From Chitinophaga ginsengisegetis (GTDB lineage Bacteria; Bacteroidota; Bacteroidia; Chitinophagales; Chitinophagaceae), in NCBI RefSeq assembly GCF_900168065.1, contig NZ_FUZZ01000004.1, positions 788,830-852,829 on the forward strand: a stretch of DNA of 64,000 nt, read 5' to 3'. The notes under the pieces are model-generated. The model ran no database searches. It was not told the DNA's origin and worked only from the letters and a program-made list of their open reading frames with translations. Position numbers and translations under genes: made by a program. How positions within the stretch are numbered: position 1 is the stretch's first letter; each line of letters begins with the position of its first letter. Of this stretch, positions 36,779 to 45,214 are shown piece by piece.

Positions 36779-38002
36779 TTAATGTCCCATACCAGGCATT
36801 CCCGCCATCGGGTCGGCGCCTTTTTTAAGGATATATTCGGAGTACAATAAATAAGCGCCGGTAATCACCACTGTATCTCCTGCTACCAGGCCATGCGTAA
36901 TTTCCACGTCGTCGAAATTTTCCATACCGGTGCTTACCATGCGCGGTTCAAATTTTCCGCGGGCTTTCTGAATCCATACATGCGCGCCTTTACCATCGCG
37001 GATTACCGCATCTGCCGGCAGGCTTAACACGTTGCCTTTGCTGGTAACCGGTAATAAGATATTTGCCTGTAAACCTGGCTGCCAGCGGTTATCCGGGTTG
37101 GGAACAGTACCCCGCACCTGCATCAGCTGACTGCCGCTTTGCAACGACGGATTGATAAACTGCACCGTCATGGTTTGTGGCTCATTTTCCCAGCCGGCAA
37201 TGATCACCTTTACCGGTTGACCTACCTGTACAGCAGCTGCTTCTGCGGGATACAGATCCGCTTCTACCCAAAGCTGGCTATATCCTTCCAGGCGCATCAC
37301 TTCGCCGCCTTCGTTTACATACTGCCCTTCTGTGGCGGTAAGCCCGGATACCACCCCGCTAACTGTTGCCGGGTAAGTAACATAAGGGTTTACCTTCCCC
37401 GATTGTACCAGCCGGCTGATGTCACCAGCTGACTGATCATATAACACCAGCTTTTGCTTTGCAGCCTTTTCTATCTGCTGAAAACGCGCATCATCCGGGA
37501 ACTGTGTTACCTGTGCTACCGCCAGCAGGTATTCCTGTTGAAGGCTCGCCAGCTGCTCTGAATATATTTTATACAAGGGCTGGCCCTTGCTTACCTTTAC
37601 GCCCGTTTCCTTTACATACAATGCCTCAATACGGCCTGCTACCCTGCTGGAAATAACGGCCGACTTTTCAGGATCTGTTACCAGTCTGCCGTTCAGCTGC
37701 CTGAAGTTGGATAAAGCACCGGCGCCTACCATCATTGTCGTGATGTTGGCCAGCGCCATCTGGCTTTCACCCAGGGTAAGCGATGCTTCTTTATTATTTT
37801 TATCAAATGGTACCAGGTCCATACCGCAAACAGGACAGGTACCTGGCTTGTTCTGCACTATTTGCGGATGCATAGGGCAGGTATAGGTTTGCACCTTTTC
37901 CTCTCCTGCCTGTTTCTTACCTGCATCCTTACAGGCGGCCAGCAATACTACCGGTGCAAGTGAAACAAACGCCACTGCCTTTAAAAAACTTTTCCTTTCC
38001 AT
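36779..38002 (-). CDS. CusB-like RND adaptor with N-terminal heavy-metal-binding domain
   Basis: 407 residues. Lipobox LLAAC (Cys24), then a heavy-metal-binding domain, TYTCPMHPQIVQ followed by PGTCPVCGMDLVPF (about 39-65), which captures soft metals such as Cu(I)/Ag(I). The rest is a membrane-fusion protein: lipoyl/barrel-sandwich halves around a helical hairpin (about 140-210) and beta-barrel domains. It links the CusA pump with the TolC channel. It is one of two adaptors in this operon. Confidence 0.9.
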   Translation of the reverse strand: MERKSFLKAVAFVSLAPVVLLAACKDAGKKQAGEEKVQTYTCPMHPQIVQNKPGTCPVCGMDLVPFDKNNKEASLTLGESQMALANITTMMVGAGALSNFRQLNGRLVTDPEKSAVISSRVAGRIEALYVKETGVKVSKGQPLYKIYSEQLASLQQEYLLAVAQVTQFPDDARFQQIEKAAKQKLVLYDQSAGDISRLVQSGKVNPYVTYPATVSGVVSGLTATEGQYVNEGGEVMRLEGYSQLWVEADLYPAEAAAVQVGQPVKVIIAGWENEPQTMTVQFINPSLQSGSQLMQVRGTVPNPDNRWQPGLQANILLPVTSKGNVLSLPADAVIRDGKGAHVWIQKARGKFEPRMVSTGMENFDDVEITHGLVAGDTVVITGAYLLYSEYILKKGADPMAGMPGMGH

Positions 38003-38008
38003 ATTGCT

Positions 38009-39208
38009 TTAATGATCAGTTTTAATAAAACTCTCGCTGTCTACCAGGTAAGCTGCATTAGCGGCTACTTTCCAGTTACCGATGTCAGTGATTACCTGGA
38101 TCATGTCTTTCGTTACCACACCCGTTTTCACGGTAACGGGAACATATACTTCCTTCTCCTTCCTGAAAACAACAGATTGATTACCCAAACGCCACACCGC
38201 TTGTTTTGGCAGCCACCATCCTTCGGTATAAACAACAGGAACATTTGCATACAGTAATTGTCCTACCCGGAAATCATTATTTTCCAGGTATACCCTTGCC
38301 AGCGTAAAGTTCACGCCATCGCGGAACACGGGCTCTATCAAACCAATACTTCCCGATTGCATGGCCGTATCATTATTGGCGGGAAAAAATAACAACCGCT
38401 GACCGCGTTTGATCCTGGCTGCCAGTGGCATCGGAAAAGCAAATTCGGCAACGAGGGCTTTGGCCTGGTAAATGGTAAAAAGCGACTGGCCCGCATTTAC
38501 ATACTGTCCTTCGCGTAACAGTACAGGAGCAGCTACCGGGGCGGCCGGAGCAGGCGCCGCTGTTGCCGTTGCTTCGCCACCCATACCGCCCATACCATCC
38601 GGGGAAGCAGCAGGCGAAGACGGCGCAGCCACCGGACCCGCAGCCGTTTTTTCCAGTATATAACCATCGCTGTTACTGTAAACAGGAATACGATAAAAGA
38701 TATTACCGGTTGTAAGCACCTCGTTAATTTGTGCCGGTTGCATACCCAGCAGTTGTAACCGCTGCTTTGCTCCCGCCAGCATCTCCCGGCTGTTATGTGC
38801 TACATAGAGTAACTCTCTTTGCGCCGCCGCCAGATCAGGAGAATATACCTCCATGATCAGCTGACCTTTCCGCACCGGCTGATAGTTATATTTTATCAGC
38901 AAGCGCTCTATCCGTCCGCCAACCCTGCTGGCGATACTGGTTTGGTTACGGGTATCATACGTAATGACACCATTTACTTCCGACGCATAAATGCGGGTGC
39001 CTCCCTCCGGTTGAATAGCGGGGATAGCCGCAATTACCTGTGCATTCACCGGCTTTGTAAGCCGGGCAATGCTGCTATCCATGGCCTGCTCATCATGCAC
39101 AGCCTGCCTATTGTGAGCTGCTTTATCCGCTTTGCCTTTGCAGGCGGACAATCCGGCGGCCACTGCAAACGCAGGGAAGAATATTTTAACGATATAACTG
39201 TTTCTCAT
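38009..39208 (-). CDS. Second CusB-like RND adaptor, with Gly/Met/Ala/Pro-rich insert
   Basis: 399 residues. Lipobox GLSAC (Cys23) and a membrane-fusion-protein architecture (IASRVGGRIERLLIKYN for the first lipoyl half). Unlike its neighbour it lacks the CPMHP metal-binding domain. About residues 190-225, between the two lipoyl halves, it carries a low-complexity insert with GMGGMGG followed by an Ala/Pro-rich run; the methionines could bind Cu(I). It overlaps the TolC gene by 23 bases. Confidence 0.87.
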   Translation of the reverse strand: MRNSYIVKIFFPAFAVAAGLSACKGKADKAAHNRQAVHDEQAMDSSIARLTKPVNAQVIAAIPAIQPEGGTRIYASEVNGVITYDTRNQTSIASRVGGRIERLLIKYNYQPVRKGQLIMEVYSPDLAAAQRELLYVAHNSREMLAGAKQRLQLLGMQPAQINEVLTTGNIFYRIPVYSNSDGYILEKTAAGPVAAPSSPAASPDGMGGMGGEATATAAPAPAAPVAAPVLLREGQYVNAGQSLFTIYQAKALVAEFAFPMPLAARIKRGQRLLFFPANNDTAMQSGSIGLIEPVFRDGVNFTLARVYLENNDFRVGQLLYANVPVVYTEGWWLPKQAVWRLGNQSVVFRKEKEVYVPVTVKTGVVTKDMIQVITDIGNWKVAANAAYLVDSESFIKTDH

Positions 39209-40439
39209 AATCCACTATCATTTCATAGAGTTTTAATTTCTCATCCAGTACGTTCAACTGCATCATGGTGAGCGCTTCCCAGGAGTCGATCACGTTGGAC
39301 AACGCCAGCTTGTTTTCCTGGTAATTCAGAAAGTTGGCATCCAGCGTTTGGCGCAGCGCAGGAATGATCTTTTCTTCCATTGCTTCCACGCGCTGCTGCA
39401 TCGACTGTATTTCAAACTGCATACCGTACAGCATTCCCTGTGTTTCCTGGAGCATTGCCGCCCGCTCCTTTTCCATCGCCTCCACATTATACTGCATGGA
39501 TTTTATACCTGATTTGTACATCCTGGACGACCACGGCGCTATCGGGATACTGATCATTCCCATCGCGCTGAAAGCCCTGGGCATCATGGCATCCAAAGGA
39601 CGCATATGATCAAAGCGCACTTTGAAATCGGGTTTCTTCTCCCGCTTCATACTGCTAATGTTCAGCTGCATGGAACGGATACTTTCGTCCATCTTTACCA
39701 CATCCTTCCTCGCGGAAGCAAGAGACGCCGTGTCGTAGGAGGCAGCCACTTCAAACACCGGCCGGTAAGTAGTGTCAATATCAAATGCCTGGTTGCCGGG
39801 CGCATTCATCAGGCTGTTGAGCCACGACCTTGCCTTTGCAATGGCGCCTTCCTGCATGCGGATCATGTTGTGATTATCCTCGATCTTTGCAGTGGCTTTA
39901 AACACCGCGCCGAGCTGCGACTGGTTATACGGATAGCGCACTTCCTCAATCTTTTTCATGGTGACCATGATCTTCTCATTTTCCTGCAATACCCCAATAC
40001 GCTGTTTGGCAACGATCCAGTTAAAATAAAGACGTTTAGCCTGTGCCTTCAGATCATTCAGCGTAATATCCCTGGTGGCCAGTTCAATATTTCCCTGGGA
40101 GGCGATGTATTTTTTCTTTGCATTCAGTTTGGCAGGATTAGGAATATCCTGCTCCAGCTGCAGCATCAGGCTGCCTTTGTCCCTGTCGTCCATCACCTGC
40201 TGGCCCGGGTAAGGCGTCATAAACGTTCCGACGCCTACCATCGGCGCCATCCAGGCCGTAGCTGCATCAGCGCTGTACTTGTAACTTTCTGCTTTCAGAC
40301 CGTATGACTGTAACAGGATATTGTGCTGATCCACCCTTTGCAGAATGGTATCCAGCCGCAATACAGGCGCCTGCTGCGCGGCCAGGGTTATGGGTACGCA
40401 AAGCGCTGTTATCAGTATATATTTAATGATGTACTTCAT
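39186..40439 (-). CDS. TolC/CusC family outer-membrane efflux protein
   Basis: 417 residues with a signal peptide (to about 21). Long heptad-rich helices (about 25-210 and 240-417) are typical of the TolC fold. Methionines are unusually frequent in the second half (SMQLNISSMKREK, then MRPLDAMMPRAF, MQFEIQSMQQ). The start overlaps the CusA C-terminal ORF by 17 bases. It would form the outer-membrane exit duct of the metal efflux complex. Confidence 0.88.
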   Translation of the reverse strand: MKYIIKYILITALCVPITLAAQQAPVLRLDTILQRVDQHNILLQSYGLKAESYKYSADAATAWMAPMVGVGTFMTPYPGQQVMDDRDKGSLMLQLEQDIPNPAKLNAKKKYIASQGNIELATRDITLNDLKAQAKRLYFNWIVAKQRIGVLQENEKIMVTMKKIEEVRYPYNQSQLGAVFKATAKIEDNHNMIRMQEGAIAKARSWLNSLMNAPGNQAFDIDTTYRPVFEVAASYDTASLASARKDVVKMDESIRSMQLNISSMKREKKPDFKVRFDHMRPLDAMMPRAFSAMGMISIPIAPWSSRMYKSGIKSMQYNVEAMEKERAAMLQETQGMLYGMQFEIQSMQQRVEAMEEKIIPALRQTLDANFLNYQENKLALSNVIDSWEALTMMQLNVLDEKLKLYEMIVDYEKQLYR

Positions 40440-42357
40440 GAATTTCTATTTTTCCGTACTTGCGTAATTCGTATTCTTTCGACAATAAAAAGATCAGCGG
40501 TGTTACCAGCAGGATGTGTGTGGAAGAAGTAAGCACACCGCCAATCATCGGCAGCACTATTGGCTTCATCACATCTGTGCCTACACCGGAAGCCCAAAGA
40601 ACGGGCACCAGTCCGAACAGCGATACGCATACCGTCATCAGCTTGGGCCGTAAACGTTTGGCGGCGCCGTGAATCACGGCCAGCCGCAGGTCTTCCGGGG
40701 TAATTGTTTCCGAAGAATTGCCTTTCTCTTTCACCAGTTGCTGCATGGCGTCATTTAAATAAATTACCATTACAATCCCGGTTTCTACGGCAATACCAAA
40801 CAAGGCAATGAAACCTACCGCCACTGCCACCGATAAATTCACGCCCCAGAAATAGATCATGTAGGCGCCGCCAATCAGGGCAAACGGCACGGTAATAAGA
40901 CTAAGAAATGCTTCCCGGATAGAATTAAATGCGAAATACAGGGAAAAGAAAATGATCACTAATACAATGGGGGCAATCCACATCAATGTTTGCTGGCCAC
41001 GGATCAGGTTTTCATACTGTCCGCTCCACTCCAGATAATATCCCTGCGGCAGTAGGCCTTTGGCCTTACTCATCTTATCTATCGCCTCACTCACGGTACC
41101 TCCGAGATCACGGCCACGCACATTAAATAAAACAGCCCCGCGAAGCATGGCGTTTTCTGAAGAGATCATAGGCGGTCCATCCGCAAATTTCACATCTGCT
41201 ACAGCGGATAAAGGCACTTCGCCAAAAGATGCGGACATGAGCGGGATACGTTTAATCCGTTCAACGCTGTTACGATAGTCCTGCGCCAGCCGCACGCTGA
41301 TGGAAAACCGCTGCCGGCCTTCCACCGTATTACCTACGGGAGCGCCGCCCAGCGCAAATTCCACCGTTTGGTTCACCTCATCTACATTCAGTCCATAACG
41401 CGCCAGATCCTGCCGGCGCACATCAATATCCAGGTACTTACCGCCGGTAACCGGTTCTACGTACAGGTCCATGATACCAGGCGTACCTTCCAGGGCCATC
41501 TTCACGCGTTCAGATACCACCGCAATACTATCCAGGTGCTGCCCATATACCTTCACGCCTACGTCTGTACGAATACCGGTAGCCAGCATGTTTATGCGGT
41601 TAATAATCGGTTGCGTCCAGCCATTCACCACACCGGGGATCTGTAACTTTGTATCCAGCTCATTGATGATGTCCTGCTTCGTTTTGCCTTCCCGCCATTT
41701 CGCTTTTGGTTTCAGCATGATGATGGTTTCAATCATGCTCATAGGAGAATTGTCGGTAGCCGTGCTGGCGCGTCCGGCCTTTCCTAAAACCTTGTCCACT
41801 TCCGGAACAGATTTAATAATCTTATCCTGCACCTGTAAAATGCGTTTCACTTCTCCGTTGGAAATATCCGGCAGTGTTACGGGCATAAACAAAATGCTTT
41901 GCTCATCCAGTGGCGGCATAAATTCGCTACCAAGACTTTTAAGCAGCGGGATAGTAATCACCAGCGCGATGATATTGATAGCGATGGTCGTTTTCCGCCA
42001 CTTCAGCACGCCTTTTATGATGGGCTCATAAATTCTTTCCAACACCCGGTTTACCGGGTTATCATGATCCGGCCTGAATTTTCCTTTCATAAAGAAGGAG
42101 ATCAACACGGGCGCCAGTGTAATTACCAGCAGCGCATCCACGATCATGATAAAAGTTTTGGTATAAGCCAGCGGGTGAAACAGCTTACCCTCCTGCCCTG
42201 TTAGCATAAATACCGGCAAGAATGAAGTAATAATAATGATGGTCGCAAAAAATACCCCACGGGATACCTGCTTACTCGACTTCTCTATTATCTTTAACCG
42301 CTCTTCTTCAGATATCCATTGCGGTGATTTTTTAAATATATTCTTCAGCCAGTTCAT
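40423..42357 (-). CDS. CusA-like heavy-metal RND pump, C-terminal part (TM5-TM12)
   Basis: 644 residues from the ATG at 42357 (a GTG ten codons upstream is also in frame). It begins in the TM4-TM5 cytoplasmic loop of an RND permease: VSRGVFFATIIIITSFLPVF is TM5 and LFHPLAYTKTFIM leads to TM6, then TM7, the second porter/docking domain and TM8-12. Ligand-type methionines typical of CusA appear in the periplasmic part. Together with the preceding ORF it makes a complete 1073-residue pump; its ATG lies two bases after that ORF's stop. Confidence 0.88.
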   Translation of the reverse strand: MNWLKNIFKKSPQWISEEERLKIIEKSSKQVSRGVFFATIIIITSFLPVFMLTGQEGKLFHPLAYTKTFIMIVDALLVITLAPVLISFFMKGKFRPDHDNPVNRVLERIYEPIIKGVLKWRKTTIAINIIALVITIPLLKSLGSEFMPPLDEQSILFMPVTLPDISNGEVKRILQVQDKIIKSVPEVDKVLGKAGRASTATDNSPMSMIETIIMLKPKAKWREGKTKQDIINELDTKLQIPGVVNGWTQPIINRINMLATGIRTDVGVKVYGQHLDSIAVVSERVKMALEGTPGIMDLYVEPVTGGKYLDIDVRRQDLARYGLNVDEVNQTVEFALGGAPVGNTVEGRQRFSISVRLAQDYRNSVERIKRIPLMSASFGEVPLSAVADVKFADGPPMISSENAMLRGAVLFNVRGRDLGGTVSEAIDKMSKAKGLLPQGYYLEWSGQYENLIRGQQTLMWIAPIVLVIIFFSLYFAFNSIREAFLSLITVPFALIGGAYMIYFWGVNLSVAVAVGFIALFGIAVETGIVMVIYLNDAMQQLVKEKGNSSETITPEDLRLAVIHGAAKRLRPKLMTVCVSLFGLVPVLWASGVGTDVMKPIVLPMIGGVLTSSTHILLVTPLIFLLSKEYELRKYGKIEIHEVHH

Positions 42358-42359
42358 AG

Positions 42360-43649
42360 TTACTTGGTTTTTTGTTCGCCCTGCCACTGCGCATACCGTT
42401 CTGCCAGGTGTTTATAGGCATTTTCACTCATGATAATTCCATTGTCTACAATAACCCCGATAGCCAGCGCAATACCTGTGAGCGACATGATGTTGGAAGA
42501 AATGCCAAAAGCATTCAGCAGGATAAAACTTGCGGCCAGGGTAACCGGGATCTGTATAATGATGCTAAGGGCGCTGCGCCAGTGAAAAAGGAAGATGATC
42601 ACCACAACAGATACCACCGCCATTTCTTCAATAAGGGTATGTTTAATGGAATCCACGGATTCTTTGATGAGTGCTCCCCGGTCGTACACGATGTCAAACT
42701 TCACTCCATCGGGAAAGCCTTTGGCCACCTCCTGCATTTTTATCTTCACTTTATCAATCACCTCTGCAGCGTTTTCACCATAACGCATTACTACGATACC
42801 GCCTACACGCTCTCCTTGTCCGTCCTGATCGAAGACGCCCAGCCTGGTTTCCCCGGTCATCTGAACAGCGGCAACATCTGATATCTTTACAGGAATACTG
42901 TTCTGCGTTTTAACGGGTATATTCTCTATTTCAGTCACTGACTTTAAGTAGCCGGATGTTTTAATGATATAGCCAATATCACTTAGCTCAAATTTGCGGC
43001 CGCCGGATTCATTGTTATTCGTACGAATGGCATTCATTACTTCTGCCACGGAGAGCTTATAATAAAGGAGCTTATTGGGATCTACGGTAACCTGGTACTG
43101 CTTCTGAAAACCGCCGAAAGAGGCAATTTCACTGACGCCTGCTACATTTTGCAGGGCGAATTTCACGTACCAGTCCTGCAATGCGCGTTGTTCGCCCAGG
43201 TCCATACCCGGCGCATCCAATGTGTACCAGAGTATATGTCCCACGCCGGTACCATCGGGTCCCAGTTGTGGCGTTACGCCTGTTGGCAATGTCCTGGAAA
43301 CGGTACTTAATCTTTCCAGTACTCTTTCCCTGGCCCAGTAAATATCTACGTTATCATTAAAAATAATATAGATAAAACTCATTCCAAACATAGACGTACC
43401 GCGTACATACTTAATTTTGGGAAGACCCTGCAGGTTAGTCACCAGCGGATAAGTGACCTGGTCTTCGATCAGCTGTGGTCCCCGGCCCATCCATTCCGTA
43501 AATACAATCACCTGGTTTTCGGATAAATCCGGGATGGCGTCAATAGGGTTCTTCTTCACGGCAAACACGCCCCAGGCAAACATAGCTGCCGCCATTACCA
43601 GCACAATAAAGCGGTTGCGCAATGACCATTCTATAATACGATGTACCAT
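42360..43649 (-). CDS. CusA-like heavy-metal RND pump, N-terminal part (TM1-TM4)
   Basis: 429 residues. TM1 (about 12-30), the first periplasmic porter/docking domain (about 40-335), TM2-TM3, and TM4 with GIALAIGVIVDNGIIM, which carries the proton-relay Asp. The reading frame stops after AYKHLAERYAQW and a short polar tail, in the cytoplasmic loop before TM5. A usual CusA is one chain of about 1040-1050 residues. The break may be a true split gene with coupled translation, or a frameshift near the A6 run just before the stop (42368-42373 region). Confidence 0.88.
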   Translation of the reverse strand: MVHRIIEWSLRNRFIVLVMAAAMFAWGVFAVKKNPIDAIPDLSENQVIVFTEWMGRGPQLIEDQVTYPLVTNLQGLPKIKYVRGTSMFGMSFIYIIFNDNVDIYWARERVLERLSTVSRTLPTGVTPQLGPDGTGVGHILWYTLDAPGMDLGEQRALQDWYVKFALQNVAGVSEIASFGGFQKQYQVTVDPNKLLYYKLSVAEVMNAIRTNNNESGGRKFELSDIGYIIKTSGYLKSVTEIENIPVKTQNSIPVKISDVAAVQMTGETRLGVFDQDGQGERVGGIVVMRYGENAAEVIDKVKIKMQEVAKGFPDGVKFDIVYDRGALIKESVDSIKHTLIEEMAVVSVVVIIFLFHWRSALSIIIQIPVTLAASFILLNAFGISSNIMSLTGIALAIGVIVDNGIIMSENAYKHLAERYAQWQGEQKTK

Positions 43650-43779
43650 ATCTCTTTCTATAAATCTTTATGCAGTTACTTTCCCGGCAGGTATAAAACA
43701 GGCCGCTGCAATCGTATGGCAATGGCGCAATTCATAAACCGGGAAGTTTATTTCTCAATAAATTATGTGGTAAGATAAA

Positions 43780-43813
43780 GGCGTGTGAATGCTGTATGGT
43801 AATAGCATACGCC
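43780..43813 (-). other. Hairpin between the HYC gene and cusA (possible attenuator)
   Basis: GGCGT (43780-43784), 4-nt bulge, ATGCT (43789-43793), 10-nt loop, AGCAT (43804-43808), ACGCC (43809-43813). On the minus strand the stem is followed by TTTATCTT, a weak U-tract. It could reduce read-through from the HYC gene into the pump genes. Confidence 0.4.
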
Positions 43814-43828
43814 GGAGGAAGAGGGGTA

Positions 43829-44227
43829 TCAGATCAGGAAGCTACAGTTAAATATATGCGTGGGTATTTTATTACTTCGCGGTGGCGCATGGGTAGCCGG
43901 ATATTCTTCCGCTATGGACAGCACACGCACCGGGTGATGCTCAAAAAAAGACAGGGGAGCCACCAGCATAGCTACCTGGTTAAAATGAAAGGCATGTTCG
44001 GCGGCTTTCTGGTCCTTTTCCAGCTTTACCGTTTTGTGTTCATCCCTGCAACATTTTTTGGCGCATGACTTACTATGACCAGTACTACACTGGTTGCAGG
44101 GCTTCACTTCTCCATGCCATAATGCCACCTCTACCAGCTTTCCCATGCAGTAGTGCATGTGGAAAGTAGCGCCGGTAGATGAGCCGGCATACAGGAAAGC
44201 TAATATGAGTGCAAACGCCTTTTTCAT
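43829..44227 (-). CDS. HYC_CC_PP family small exported protein
   Basis: 132 residues. Signal peptide (to about residue 20), then the three features that name the family in Bacteroidota: HMHYCMGKL (about 23-31), a Cys-rich KSCAKKCCRDEH (about 49-60) and a late HAPPRS. The Cys/His content suggests soft-metal binding. It is the first gene of the minus-strand copper efflux block, 179 bases upstream of cusA. Confidence 0.8.
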   Translation of the reverse strand: MKKAFALILAFLYAGSSTGATFHMHYCMGKLVEVALWHGEVKPCNQCSTGHSKSCAKKCCRDEHKTVKLEKDQKAAEHAFHFNQVAMLVAPLSFFEHHPVRVLSIAEEYPATHAPPRSNKIPTHIFNCSFLI

Positions 44228-44259
44228 GCTGTAACAAAAGTAGCGGTAACCGCCCGGTT

Positions 44260-44277
44260 GATTGTTATATAATTTTG
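44260..44277 (-). promoter_or_regulatory. AT-rich box before the HYC/cus genes, shared with copA
   Basis: Plus-strand GATTGTTATATAATTTTG. It differs from the box at 48609-48625 mainly by one inserted T and resembles 49278-49296. On the minus strand it lies 33 bases upstream of the HYC start. It lacks the GGGGAAT part seen in the other two. Confidence 0.4.
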
Positions 44278-44386
44278 TGTTTGTTTTATATTTTAACCGG
44301 AAAGAAGTTTGCTTCGGGGAGCGGCAACCTTTTTTTTGCAGTCCGTGATGATCTTAAGCAACGGGATTCTAAGGCCCAGCGGGCTA

Positions 44387-44450
44387 TTTACAATAATTTA
44401 CAAAGTTTACATTTTAATTTACAATCCTAATCCTTCAAGCGGAAAGGATT
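44387..44450. promoter_or_regulatory. Four TTTACA motifs and a dyad upstream of the 44534 gene
   Basis: TTTACA starts at 44387, 44397, 44406 and 44418 (spacings 10, 9, 12). Then AATCCTT (44429-44435) and AAGGATT (44444-44450) form a 7-bp dyad, followed by TAGTTTCG (44455-44462), near the -7 consensus. The phasing looks like a regulator-binding array on a promoter for the plus-strand gene. The rest of 44228-44533 shows no gene. Confidence 0.4.
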
Positions 44451-44533
44451 AAAGTAGTTTCGCTGTATCAAACTTTTATATGAAAAATAAAAGAGATGCC
44501 CTAAGCGGATATGATTTATCAGGAGATAGATTT

Positions 44534-45100
44534 ATGTTAATTAAAACTACAAAAAATATGAAAAAAGCTATTTATGCACTGATCTTACCGCTGGTTGTGG
44601 TAGGCGGATTAGTATTTGCCAATCGCGAAATCAAAAATGAAAATTCTAAAAAACCAACCCCCAGGCCACCCTCTGCTGCAGAAATGAAAGCCGAATTGAG
44701 AAAATGGGAGGCTACCCCTGCTGGTATAATGTTCAAAAAATGGCAAACGTCTCCCGACGGTAAAAAAGTGCTTGCCGGCGCTGCTAAAATAGGGAAGCCT
44801 GTAAATGCTTTTACCAATATGGAGGCTGTTATAACCTCCCTTTCTCTTCCGCCAGGCTCACGATTAGGTTTCGGAGTGATGGTCAGGATTGATGGGGTCG
44901 ATTATATTCTTAGTTTTGGGCCGAAACAGCCTGATGAATTTCAGCAATTGCATAGCCTGAAAGTTAACGACAAAATAATTATAAGAAGCCATAATGTATC
45001 GTACGCCCCCAAGTATTCATATCCAATAGTATCGGGCGACTATATAGAACGGGATAGTAAAATAATTTATGAACGTCCTCCCAACAAAGGTGGTTGCTGA
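44534..45100 (+). CDS. Unrecognised small exported protein in the copper region
   Basis: 188 residues from the ATG at 44534, chosen because AGGAG lies eight bases upstream; ATGs at 44480 and 44558 are in the same frame. The MKKAIYALILPLVVVGGLVFA stretch is a signal peptide or anchor. The mature part has a Pro/Lys-rich start, a helical segment with WEATPAGIMFKKWQ and a beta-rich C-terminal part ending in Cys. Family unknown. It is a lone plus-strand gene between two minus-strand copper operons, with its own terminator. Confidence 0.6.
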   Translation: MLIKTTKNMKKAIYALILPLVVVGGLVFANREIKNENSKKPTPRPPSAAEMKAELRKWEATPAGIMFKKWQTSPDGKKVLAGAAKIGKPVNAFTNMEAVITSLSLPPGSRLGFGVMVRIDGVDYILSFGPKQPDEFQQLHSLKVNDKIIIRSHNVSYAPKYSYPIVSGDYIERDSKIIYERPPNKGGC

Positions 45101-45112
45101 GTACTTCATCGG

Positions 45113-45146
45113 GCCTGAAGGTCTTCGCGGCCTTCAGGCTTTTTTT
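45113..45146 (+). terminator. Intrinsic terminator of the 44534 gene
   Basis: GCCTGAAGG (45113-45121), 9-nt loop, CCTTCAGGC (45131-45139), then seven Ts (45140-45146). Perfect 9-bp stem beginning 12 bases after the stop codon. Confidence 0.9.
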
Positions 45147-45214
45147 ATTGACAGGCTGAATACAGCGGAAGCAGCAGCAGGGTATTGTTTCCGCGGTGTG
45201 AGGCGGTTTCCGCA

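Noticed and set aside
39606..40307. 233-codon plus-strand open frame opposite the TolC-like gene
   Set aside because: Antisense to a well-supported gene; its translation has no recognisable domain and an unnatural His/Arg/Cys composition.
41471..42031. 186-codon plus-strand ORF opposite cusA
   Set aside because: Shadow of the RND pump frame; no independent start signal or domain.
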